Shown piece by piece: positions 1 through 5,221 of a stretch of 7,115 nt of DNA. The first letter of the stretch is position 1. Each line of letters starts with the position of its first letter. The translations under genes and the position numbers were made by a program. The stretch spans positions 1 to 7,115 of the forward strand of contig JAUSKS010000083.1 of NCBI GenBank assembly GCA_030646595.1, written 5' to 3'. The DNA is from Gallionellaceae bacterium (GTDB lineage: Bacteria; Pseudomonadota; Gammaproteobacteria; Burkholderiales; Gallionellaceae). Below the pieces are notes generated by a model. It searched no databases. It had not been told where the DNA came from and saw nothing but the letters and a program-made list of their open reading frames with translations.

Positions 1-194
1 GCAGAAGCCGACCCTACCCCATGAAACAAGCGTCCATCTTTATCATTGACCGCGCTGCTGCCTTTATTGACCCAATCCGGTGCGCCTTTCAAACCCAGAT
101 TGCTCTCTACCTTGGTGGGACTTGAGCAAGCAGCAAGCAAAGCTGCCAACAGTGCTGTAGCAATATATAGTGTAAAGATGTTCAATTTTTTCAT
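1..194 (-). CDS. Putative LPP20-like lipoprotein, 5' part only
   Basis: The first 64 codons of a leftward gene that continues past the left edge. The start ATG (192-194 on the plus strand) is preceded by a near-perfect Shine-Dalgarno, GGAGGAAAT, which fixes the start. The protein begins with two lysines, then a hydrophobic stretch (about residues 5-20) and a lipobox LAAC with the acceptor Cys at residue 23, followed by Ser-Ser. It is therefore predicted to be exported by Sec, lipidated and, lacking Asp after the Cys, sorted to the outer membrane. The mature N-terminus contains GAPDWVNKGS (37-46) and GRLFHGVGSAS (54-64), a pattern I associate with LPP20-family lipoproteins. The visible lipoprotein signal is strong; the family name is inference from a fragment. 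Function unknown. Transcribed divergently from the hydrolase gene. Confidence 0.8.
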   Translation of the reverse strand, partial: MKKLNIFTLYIATALLAALLAACSSPTKVESNLGLKGAPDWVNKGSSAVNDKDGRLFHGVGSAS

Positions 195-231
195 TATTTC
201 CTCCGCAGGAAGATATATTTATAAAAGGGGA

Positions 232-260
232 CTGACTCGTCGGCCATCCACATGGATAAT
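232..260 (+). promoter_or_regulatory. Candidate sigma70-type promoter for the alpha/beta hydrolase gene
   Basis: CTGACT (232-237, 4 of 6 to the -35 consensus) and GATAAT (255-260, 5 of 6 to the -10 consensus) are separated by exactly 17 bp. Transcription would start near 267, giving a leader of about 40 nt. The 112-bp divergent gap also holds TATAAA on the minus strand (218-223), a possible -10 for the lipoprotein gene, but with no recognisable -35. These are pattern matches only. Confidence 0.35.
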
Positions 261-306
261 AGCTTACCGCAACATTGTCATTTATTGGTTAAATTAAAAA
301 ACTGCA

Positions 307-1485
307 ATGAAGGTAAACCCGCTGCTTGAAGCACGGCATCAGACATCCGGCTTGAATAATTTGTTCAATGGCGATGGCCTGACCTTTGCTAATTATGTAA
401 CGCTTAATCGCAACATGATCGCCACAGTGCGCGCCCATGACCCCCGCTTGAACCAGATTGTGGATGGCAATTCCCCCTTTGCATTACAGCCTTCAACACA
501 ATCCGCCGTCGGGCATACCAAGCCTTACCGGCGCGGCATCCTGCTAACCCATGGCCTGACTGACTCCCCTTATTCCATGCATCATTTGGCCAAATTTTTC
601 CAGCAACAAGGTTTCCGCGTACTGGGCATTTTATTGCCCGGCCATGGCACCCAGCCGGGAGACACGTTGGAGGTACGCTGGCAGGAATGGGCCAAAGCCG
701 TGGCTTATGGCACCGACCAACTGGCTAAGGAAGCAGATGAAATTTTCCTGGGCGGCTATTCTGCTGGGGGCGTGTTGACACTTAATCAAAGCCTGCACGA
801 CCCGCGTGTACGCGGCTTATTCCTGTTTTCGCCAGCACTTAAAATATCGTCGCGCGCGGCGCGCGCTAATTGGCACAAAATTTATAGCTGGCTCAAACCC
901 ACAGCGAAGTGGATCAGCATCAAACCGGATACCGATATTTACAAATATGAATCCTCCACCAAAAATATCGCTGCTCAACTCTATGCGTTGATAAAACAAT
1001 TCAATAGGCAATGGGCTGGCCATCCGTTGAACATTCCCATATTTACCGTCGCCAGCCAGGACGATGCCACCGCAGACAGCACTGCCACAGTAGACTTTAT
1101 GGCCCGTGCCACACATCCCTTGAGCAAGCTGGTTCTTTACACGACCGACCCCAGCCAGTCCCCACCGGGTATTGCACCAGAAAAATTAGAGCTGGTGAAC
1201 AGCCATCTGCCGGATCAGAAAATATTAAGCTCCGCGCACACTGCGGTGGTACTGGCACCGAACGATGCCCACTATGGACACGCCGGGGATTACTGCAACT
1301 GCATCCATTATTATCCCGATGAAATGGACAAGTATCAGGCATGCAACCGTGGAGATGCCGACATACTGCAAGGGGAAATCAGTGCGGGTAATTTGAAAAG
1401 CGGCATTCTGCGCCGCTTGATGGTGAATCCTAATTTTGCGGCACTGGAAATTTCAATGAAAAAATTTATTGAGCGCCTGGGGTAA
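307..1485 (+). CDS. Alpha/beta-fold hydrolase (lysophospholipase/esterase-like)
   Basis: A 392-residue serine hydrolase. The core begins near residue 76 with a beta strand leading into the oxyanion-hole motif THG (81-83) and continues with LPGHG (110-114). The nucleophile elbow GGYSAGG places the catalytic Ser at 152. The acid is probably within the QDDATAD stretch (251-257), and the catalytic His is probably His311 in SSAHTAV, with His322 the alternative. About 70 residues precede the core and have no signal peptide, so a cytoplasmic location is likely. The C-terminal part (NDAHYGHAGDY, then Cys330, Cys332 and Cys346) resembles a proteobacterial family of uncharacterised hydrolases rather than textbook monoglyceride lipases. 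The natural substrate (ester, thioester or lipid) cannot be told from sequence. There is no strong Shine-Dalgarno before the ATG, which follows an A/T-rich stretch. It appears to be a single-gene unit between a divergent lipoprotein gene and the glycine-zipper gene. Confidence 0.88.
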   Translation: MKVNPLLEARHQTSGLNNLFNGDGLTFANYVTLNRNMIATVRAHDPRLNQIVDGNSPFALQPSTQSAVGHTKPYRRGILLTHGLTDSPYSMHHLAKFFQQQGFRVLGILLPGHGTQPGDTLEVRWQEWAKAVAYGTDQLAKEADEIFLGGYSAGGVLTLNQSLHDPRVRGLFLFSPALKISSRAARANWHKIYSWLKPTAKWISIKPDTDIYKYESSTKNIAAQLYALIKQFNRQWAGHPLNIPIFTVASQDDATADSTATVDFMARATHPLSKLVLYTTDPSQSPPGIAPEKLELVNSHLPDQKILSSAHTAVVLAPNDAHYGHAGDYCNCIHYYPDEMDKYQACNRGDADILQGEISAGNLKSGILRRLMVNPNFAALEISMKKFIERLG

Positions 1486-1556
1486 TGTACGCCAGCGTAC
1501 AGAACACGGCTATGGAGCAGTTTAGAATCTTATGATCAATTTCAGAGAAAAAATCC

Positions 1557-2153
1557 ATGTCGAACCCAACTCCTCCTTCCTTGCATCCCTTGTTATGGAT
1601 TGCTGGTTTAGCTGTACTGCTGTTCAGTCTGGTAGGCCTGGCTGCCTTGATGGGCTGGATACCTACGGGCAATGCAAACAACCCCACGCTGGCACAAAAT
1701 GCCCAGCCTTCATCCCAACCTAACGACACCGGGCTAAGACCTCCACCGGAAGAAAGGCGCAGCAGGCCACATAAAGCACCTGCCGAGGAGAATAGCCGAA
1801 CTACTGCTAAGGCTGCATGTAAAGAATGCGGTGTGATCGAGTCTATCCAGGAGATCAACCACCGCGGCAAAGGCTCTGGCATAGGTGCAATTGGCGGCGC
1901 TGTGTTGGGCGGGGTGCTGGGCAATCAGGTAGGCAAAGGAAATGGCAACGATGCTGCCACTGTAGTGGGCGCAGTAGGCGGTGCAGTCGCAGGCAATGAG
2001 GTAGAAAAAAGAGTGGGGTCCACCAAAAGCTATCAAATCACCGTGCGTTTTGAGAATGGCAGCAGTGGCGTATTTGAAGAAGCTACCGCATCCTCATGGC
2101 GGGTTGGCGATCAAGTTAAAGTGGTTAATGGTGCGCTCAAGTCGAATAACTAG
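1557..2153 (+). CDS. Membrane-anchored glycine-zipper (2TM) domain protein
   Basis: A 198-residue protein with three parts. A single hydrophobic N-terminal helix (about 11-33) without a lipobox probably anchors it in the inner membrane. A low-complexity Pro/Gln/Glu/Arg linker (about 37-86) follows. The conserved C-terminal region starts with a CKECG motif (Cys88, Cys91) and an ESIQEI stretch, then a glycine-zipper segment (about 107-147) with repeated GxxxG spacings such as GAIGGAVLGGVLG and VGAVGGAVAG, and ends in a small beta-rich tail (about 157-192). The glycine zipper matches the Rickettsia 17-kDa antigen-like family, usually linked to the cell envelope and to oligomerising transmembrane hairpins. 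The exact role is unknown. The Shine-Dalgarno is weak. It starts 71 bp after the hydrolase stop and its stop lies 5 bp from the stop of the convergent arfB gene, with no convincing terminator between them. Confidence 0.82.
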   Translation: MSNPTPPSLHPLLWIAGLAVLLFSLVGLAALMGWIPTGNANNPTLAQNAQPSSQPNDTGLRPPPEERRSRPHKAPAEENSRTTAKAACKECGVIESIQEINHRGKGSGIGAIGGAVLGGVLGNQVGKGNGNDAATVVGAVGGAVAGNEVEKRVGSTKSYQITVRFENGSSGVFEEATASSWRVGDQVKVVNGALKSNN

Positions 2154-2158
2154 GGTGA

Positions 2159-2572
2159 TTATTCTACTACCCGCCCCCGTATTTTTTTAAGCGCGCCCCG
2201 CCTGGCCTTGCCTTCCATGCGTTTTTTCTGCGAGCTACGCGTAGGCTTGGTAGCGTGACGCACAGCGGGCAACACCGCAATGCTTTGCACCAGCTCTTTC
2301 AAGCGCCGCAACGCCTCTCCCCGATTCATTTCCTGACTGCGAAATTCCTGCGCCTTGATGATGATCACGCCCTCCTTGGTGATGCGTTGATCGCGCAGCT
2401 CAAGCAGCCGGGTTTTAAATTCGGGCGGCAATGACGATGCAGCAATATCAAAACGCAAATGCACCGCACTGGAAACCTTGTTCACGTTCTGACCACCCGC
2501 CCCTTGTGCGCGCACGGCAGTCAACTCGATCTCGTGGTCGGGAATGTTTACATTATGGATGATATATAGCAT
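2159..2572 (-). CDS. arfB: Peptidyl-tRNA hydrolase ArfB (alternative ribosome rescue factor)
   Basis: A 137-residue class-I release-factor-like protein that frees peptides from stalled, non-stop ribosomes independently of tmRNA. The catalytic GAGGQNVNK motif is at residues 24-32, with the GGQ tripeptide at 26-28. The codon-recognition domains of true release factors are absent, as expected for ArfB. The C-terminal tail (about 107-134) is strongly basic (KPTRSSQKKR, then KARRGALKKIRGR); in the family this tail enters the empty mRNA channel. Length is normal (E. coli ArfB is about 140). The ATG start fits the usual ArfB N-terminus, but the Shine-Dalgarno is poor, and a T-rich run and a long palindrome sit immediately upstream. 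It is the last gene of a leftward series after the S4 protein gene and converges with the glycine-zipper gene. Confidence 0.95.
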   Translation of the reverse strand: MLYIIHNVNIPDHEIELTAVRAQGAGGQNVNKVSSAVHLRFDIAASSLPPEFKTRLLELRDQRITKEGVIIIKAQEFRSQEMNRGEALRRLKELVQSIAVLPAVRHATKPTRSSQKKRMEGKARRGALKKIRGRVVE

Positions 2573-2583
2573 GGTTACATTCT

Positions 2584-2689
2584 AAAAAAATCTACCACAG
2601 AGACACAGAGAAAACCATTGTCCGGCAAACTGCATGGACAGCCACGTTTTTTGCATTCGAATTTCTCTGTGCCTCTGTGTCTCTGTGGT
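2584..2689 (-). terminator. Candidate intrinsic terminator or attenuator ahead of arfB
   Basis: On the minus strand the 17-bp palindrome arms (2689-2673 pairing with 2610-2594) are followed by AGA and a run of seven T (2590-2584). This is the layout of a rho-independent terminator for the S4 gene, which ends 14 bp upstream at 2703. The 62-nt loop and moderate GC of the stem make it atypical. The arfB ATG begins only 11 nt after the T-run, leaving no room for a separate promoter downstream of it. It may be a read-through attenuator instead. Confidence 0.4.
2594..2689. repeat. Long inverted repeat 1 built of CACAGAG heptamers
   Basis: Perfect 17-bp arms at 2594-2610 and 2673-2689 flank a 62-bp core. 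Each arm is made of tandem CACAGAG heptamers (CTCTGTG in the right arm) at 8-bp spacing: two copies on the left (2596, 2604) and three on the right (2665, 2673, 2681). The core has a short nested inverted repeat, TGTCC (2619-2623) and GGACA (2636-2640). It lies wholly in the gap between the S4 gene and arfB. It carries no coding capacity that I credit. It resembles dispersed ACCACAGAG-type intergenic repeats seen in many bacterial genomes. No flanking target duplication is evident. Confidence 0.85.
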
Positions 2690-2702
2690 GAAGGGTTTAC
2701 CC

Positions 2703-2930
2703 TCATGCCTGTACAACAATACGCACATCACCCAGCGTCACCACCGAGCCTGCACGCACCTTGCAAGTCTTGCGCAATTCCACCTGCCCATCCACTGCCA
2801 CCACGCCTTGCGCAACCAGCGCTTTACCTGCTCCGCCGCTGTCACATACGCCGACCAGTTTGAGTAACTGGTTCAGTTCAACATATTCGCCTATGAGTTG
2901 AAATTCAAGTTGTTGCATATAAGCTTTCAT
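2703..2930 (-). CDS. S4-domain RNA-binding protein (YbcJ-like)
   Basis: A 75-residue protein that is essentially one S4 RNA-binding domain. The typical order is present: a hydrophobic start to the first helix (LNQLLKLVGV, 19-28), the SGGAGKALVAQG helix-turn (31-42) and the VDGQVELRKTCKVRAG beta-turn (46-61), where basic residues contact RNA. It fits the small stand-alone YbcJ family, whose cellular RNA target is not established. The start is uncertain: ATG at 2930 (used here) or the Met four codons in (2918), which would give the more usual N-terminus MQQLEF. Neither has a strong Shine-Dalgarno. The gene sits between two related palindromic repeats and is followed on the same strand by arfB, so a shared link to translation is possible but inferred. 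Confidence 0.85.
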   Translation of the reverse strand: MKAYMQQLEFQLIGEYVELNQLLKLVGVCDSGGAGKALVAQGVVAVDGQVELRKTCKVRAGSVVTLGDVRIVVQA

Positions 2931-2939
2931 ATAACCCAG

Positions 2940-3075
2940 AAAAATTGGCCACAGAGAGCACAGAGTTTACAGAGAAGAACAATGGGTTGTCGTTAATGAC
3001 CTACTCACCCATTGGGTAAGCATTGGAATGTGTGAAACCCCGCACCCTCTCTGTGTCCTCTGTGATCTCTGTGGC
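2940..3075 (-). terminator. Candidate terminator or attenuator between cysB and the S4 gene
   Basis: Read on the minus strand, the 30-bp imperfect palindrome is followed by CAA and a run of five T (2944-2940), then nine bases to the S4 ATG. It could end the cysB transcript. The loop is long and the T-run is short, so termination efficiency is doubtful. The opposite strand has no T-run after the palindrome, so the signal points only in the direction of the leftward genes. Confidence 0.3.
2948..3075. repeat. Long inverted repeat 2 built of CACAGAG heptamers
   Basis: Imperfect 30-bp arms at 2948-2977 and 3046-3075 (25 of 30 positions pair) flank a 68-bp core. Each arm has three heptamers at 9-bp spacing: 2950, 2959 and a degenerate TACAGAG at 2968 on the left; CTCTGTG at 3049, 3058 and 3067 on the right. 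The core holds a nested perfect 8-bp inverted repeat, CAATGGGT (2980-2987) and ACCCATTG (3007-3014). It lies between the cysB stop and the S4 gene start. It shares the heptamer with repeat 1, but the heptamer period (9 versus 8) and the core sequence differ. Confidence 0.85.
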
Positions 3076-3118
3076 TCAAACTGCGGTTTAGGATAAAACA
3101 ATAATGTTCATGCGGCGT

Positions 3119-4045
3119 TTATCTCCTTAGCTGCATGGCCTGCGCCACCACTTCCCGCGTCAGTTGTGGTGCAAATAATTCCATGAAGTGATACGCATAA
3201 CCGCGCAGGTATTGATTACGCCGAAGTGCAATACGCGTGGTGCTGGAGGGAAATAAACTGCCAGCATCTATCATGCGCAAATGCTTATCGCGTTGTGGAA
3301 TAAAAGCCATTTGCGCCACGATGCCTATACCCAAACCCAGCTCCACATAAGTCTTGATCACATCCGCATCAATGGCAGTCAGCACGATGTTGGGCGTCAG
3401 CTTGTGCGCAGCAAAGGCGGCATTGATTTTGCCGCGTCCGCTGAAGGCAAAGTCGTAGGTGATAATGGGATAGCGCGCAAGTTTTTCCAGCGTCAATTTT
3501 TTTTCTGACAGCAGAGGGTGTTTAGGCGGCACGATGATGCAATGATGCCATTCATAACAAGGCAGCGTCACCAGTTCGTCATACAGCGCCAGACTTTCGG
3601 TAGCGATTGCCAGATCAGCCTCGCCGCTCAGCACTTGTTGCGCAATTTGTGTGGGGTTGCCTTGATGCAGATTGAGTTTGACCTTGGGGTAGCGTTTGAT
3701 AAATTGTTTAACCACCGCAGGCAGCGCATAACGGGCTTGGGTGTGGGTGGTAGCGATGGTCAGCGCACCGCTGTCTATAGCCTGAAATTCCTGGCTGATC
3801 TGCTTGAGGCTCTCCGCATCGTGCAACATGCGCTGAGCGACATTCAGGATGAGCTTGCCCGGTTCGGTAATGGCAGTAATGCGCTTGCCATTGCGGATAA
3901 AAATTTCCATGCCCAGTTCTTCTTCCAGCAATTTGATCTGTTTGCTGATGCCGGGCTGCGAGGTGTAAAGCGCTGCCGCGGCATCGGAAATTTTCAGTCC
4001 ACGCCGGGCGATTTCTTGCAGATAACGCAGTTGTTGTAAATTCAT
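3119..4045 (-). CDS. cysB: LysR-type regulator CysB (sulfur assimilation)
   Basis: A 308-residue LysR-type regulator of CysB type. The N-terminal winged helix-turn-helix (about 1-60) includes SDAAAALYTSQPGISKQIKLLEEELG (split here as SDAAAALYTSQPG and ISKQIKLLEEELG, 20-45) and the FIRNGKR wing (49-55). A linker helix leads to the periplasmic-binding-protein-like effector domain (about 93-300). Conserved ligand-pocket residues are visible: TTHTQARY (99-106) with Thr100 and Gln103, Thr149 in IATE, and FSGR with Ser202. These correspond to anion-contacting positions described for Klebsiella CysB. The signature IDADVIKTYVELGLGIGIV is also present. CysB binds upstream of sulfur-assimilation promoters and responds to acetylserine and to sulfate or sulfide. 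AAGGA eight bases before the ATG serves as Shine-Dalgarno. Its start is 100 bp from the divergent permease-cysI operon, its likely target. The paralogue Cbl is an alternative, but the context favours CysB. Confidence 0.93.
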   Translation of the reverse strand: MNLQQLRYLQEIARRGLKISDAAAALYTSQPGISKQIKLLEEELGMEIFIRNGKRITAITEPGKLILNVAQRMLHDAESLKQISQEFQAIDSGALTIATTHTQARYALPAVVKQFIKRYPKVKLNLHQGNPTQIAQQVLSGEADLAIATESLALYDELVTLPCYEWHHCIIVPPKHPLLSEKKLTLEKLARYPIITYDFAFSGRGKINAAFAAHKLTPNIVLTAIDADVIKTYVELGLGIGIVAQMAFIPQRDKHLRMIDAGSLFPSSTTRIALRRNQYLRGYAYHFMELFAPQLTREVVAQAMQLRR

Positions 4046-4056
4046 GCCAGGAATCC

Positions 4057-4094
4057 TTATAACCTATAGCTATAACATTCTAACATAATAGTAT
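4057..4094. promoter_or_regulatory. AT-rich divergent control region, candidate CysB operator and operon promoter
   Basis: In the 100-bp gap between cysB and the permease gene, an AT-rich block contains the perfect palindrome TATAGCTATA (4065-4074) flanked by TTATAAC (4057-4063) and CTATAAC (4070-4076), then a tandem TAACAT repeat (4073 and 4081). CATAAT (4084-4089, 5 of 6 to the -10 consensus) could be the rightward -10. No good -35 precedes it, as is common for activator-dependent promoters. Transcription would then start near 4096. LysR-type regulators bind such A/T-rich dyads near divergent genes. The assignment to CysB is inference. Confidence 0.4.
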
Positions 4095-4100
4095 TTGGAA

Positions 4101-4125
4101 GCATGATAGCCGTGCGCTATCATGC
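4101..4125 (+). promoter_or_regulatory. Perfect stem-loop in the leader of the sulfur operon
   Basis: GCATGATAGC (4101-4110) and GCTATCATGC (4116-4125) form a perfect 10-bp stem with a 5-nt loop. It ends 10 nt before the Shine-Dalgarno AGGGA (4136-4140) of the permease gene. There is no T-run after it, so it is not an intrinsic terminator on this strand. It could be an operator dyad or an mRNA leader hairpin. It also overlaps the upstream in-frame ATG at 4122, which argues against that start. Confidence 0.6.
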
Positions 4126-4145
4126 GCGTCCTTACAGGGATAACT

Positions 4146-4928
4146 ATGGACTGGATTTACACATTTTCTGGCTTTGTCGTCGGCTTTATTGTTGGCGTAA
4201 CGGGCGTGGGCGGTGGTTCTTTGATGACGCCGCTGCTGGTGCTGGTGTTTGGTGTCGCCCCAGCCACCGCAGTGGGGACCGATTTGCTGTATGCCTCTCT
4301 GACCAAGATGGGCGGCACTTGGGCGCATGGGCAGCGCGGCACGGTGGACTGGAAAATCGTCAAGCTGCTGGCACTGGGCAGCTTGCCCGCGACCTTGCTA
4401 TGCATGGCGCTGTTGCATTATCTGGCATTGGATGAAAAGCATCTGAAGTCGCTGATTACCAGTGTGTTAAGTGTGGCGCTGGTACTAACCGCGCTGGCTT
4501 TGTATTTCAAGCCTTATTTTCAGCAACTGGGGCGCAGCAAGGAAGGTGTGGTATTTGAGTTGCATGCCCATCACTTACCCGGCGCGACTATTATTACCGG
4601 CGCGGTGTTAGGCGTGCTGGTCACCATTTCATCAGTCGGTGCAGGCGCATTAGGCGTGGTGGTACTGTTGTTTCTGTATCCGCGTTTGCCCACCGCCCGA
4701 ATAGTCGGTACGGATATCGCCCATGCCGTGCCCCTTACACTGATAGCAGGGCTGGGCCATGCCGCGCTGGGTACGGTAAACTATACCTTGCTGGGCAGCC
4801 TGTTGCTGGGTTCGCTGCCCGGAATTTATCTCGGCAGCCATATCGGCGTAAAAATACCCGACCGGATATTGCGCCCGCTACTGGCCAGCATGTTAATGAT
4901 AATCGGCGGCAAGTTAATGTTGTCGTGA
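4146..4928 (+). CDS. TauE/SafE-family sulfur oxyanion permease
   Basis: A 260-residue inner-membrane protein, mostly hydrophobic, with about eight probable transmembrane helices. It shows the two-fold repeat of the TauE/SafE family. The first copy has GVTGVGGGSLMTPLL (17-31) and TAVGTDLLYASL (41-52). The second has SSVGAGALGVVVLLFLYP (162-179) and RIVGTDIAHAVPL (185-197). Family members move sulfite, sulfonates or related organosulfur anions, and direction and substrate vary. ATG at 4146 is preferred over the in-frame ATG at 4122: AGGGA lies six bases upstream, the MDWIYTFSGF N-terminus is typical, and the earlier start falls within a stem-loop. It is first in the operon with the small protein gene and cysI, divergent from cysB, so it probably imports sulfate or vents excess sulfite. 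That choice is inference. Confidence 0.88.
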   Translation: MDWIYTFSGFVVGFIVGVTGVGGGSLMTPLLVLVFGVAPATAVGTDLLYASLTKMGGTWAHGQRGTVDWKIVKLLALGSLPATLLCMALLHYLALDEKHLKSLITSVLSVALVLTALALYFKPYFQQLGRSKEGVVFELHAHHLPGATIITGAVLGVLVTISSVGAGALGVVVLLFLYPRLPTARIVGTDIAHAVPLTLIAGLGHAALGTVNYTLLGSLLLGSLPGIYLGSHIGVKIPDRILRPLLASMLMIIGGKLMLS

Positions 4929-4946
4929 GCTACTTAAGGAAGAATG

Positions 4947-5210
4947 ATGAGTACAAATAAAAGCAATAAGCCCAAGCAAGTCACCTGGTTCAACGGCTGC
5001 GGCGGGCGCATAGGCATCGTAGTCGGTACCAGCGGCGAATTTGCTTATATCGGCATGGCAGTCAAGCATGATGAGGATGCCAATGTAGAACATATCCTGG
5101 AATATGGCGCGAAATTTCCGCTGGATGCTGCGCTCTTGTTGCAGCCGTCCAAGATTTATTCTTCGGCACAAGCGGACGGTATTCATATTTCTGAAACCGA
5201 GAGTTTTTAA
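4947..5210 (+). CDS. Small conserved-looking protein of unknown function in the cysI operon
   Basis: An 87-residue soluble protein (88 if the preceding ATG at 4944 is used). Two ATGs are adjacent; AAGGA (4936-4940) is six bases from the second and only three from the first, so the second is favoured. I do not recognise a family. Numbering from the first Met, a short basic N-terminus (KSNKPKQ) leads to VTWFNGCGGRIGIVVGTSG (13-31) with the only cysteine, Cys19, in an NGCGGR turn. A predicted mixed alpha/beta stretch follows (FAYIGMAVKHDEDANVEHIL, 33-52), and the protein has an acidic C-terminus. There is no signal peptide or membrane helix. It lies 18 bp after the permease gene (15 bp from the first ATG) and 11 bp before cysI, each gene with a good ribosome-binding site, so it is almost certainly translated and co-expressed with sulfite reductase. 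A role in reductase maturation, redox or sulfide handling is possible but unproven. Confidence 0.8.
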   Translation: MSTNKSNKPKQVTWFNGCGGRIGIVVGTSGEFAYIGMAVKHDEDANVEHILEYGAKFPLDAALLLQPSKIYSSAQADGIHISETESF

Positions 5211-5221
5211 GGAGTATCCAA

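Noticed and set aside
46..297. Rightward 83-codon ORF at the left end
   Set aside because: It overlaps the opposite-strand lipoprotein gene, which has a lipobox and a strong Shine-Dalgarno; this frame has neither recognisable domain nor a ribosome-binding site.
850..866. Alternating CG tract (possible Z-DNA or regulatory site) inside the hydrolase gene
   Set aside because: It is explained by in-frame codons for Ser-Arg-Ala-Ala-Arg-Ala and shows no other structure.
1487..1500. Inverted repeat GTACGC-CA-GCGTAC just after the hydrolase stop codon as a terminator
   Set aside because: The stem is only 5-6 bp, the loop would be 2-4 nt, and no T-run follows; probably a chance palindrome.
2153..2188. 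Bidirectional terminator between the glycine-zipper gene and arfB
   Set aside because: Only a 4-bp GGGT/ACCC stem is present, and the T-run (2182-2188) lies ten bases beyond it, inside arfB coding sequence.
2618..2867. Two rightward ORFs of 77-81 codons across the repeat and S4 gene
   Set aside because: They are antisense to the S4 gene and start inside the palindrome; their composition (Cys/His/Pro-rich) is that of a shadow frame.
2594..3075. CRISPR array
   Set aside because: The repeats are inverted heptamers in palindromic arms, not direct repeats of 23-47 bp with unique spacers, and no cas gene is present.
2594..3075. The two palindromes as terminal inverted repeats of one composite transposon carrying the S4 gene
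   Set aside because: Each palindrome is self-complete, the S4 protein is an ordinary chromosomal family, and no target-site duplication or transposase is visible.
3518..4039. Rightward 173-codon ORF opposite cysB
   Set aside because: Antisense to a clearly conserved CysB; no domain and no ribosome-binding site.
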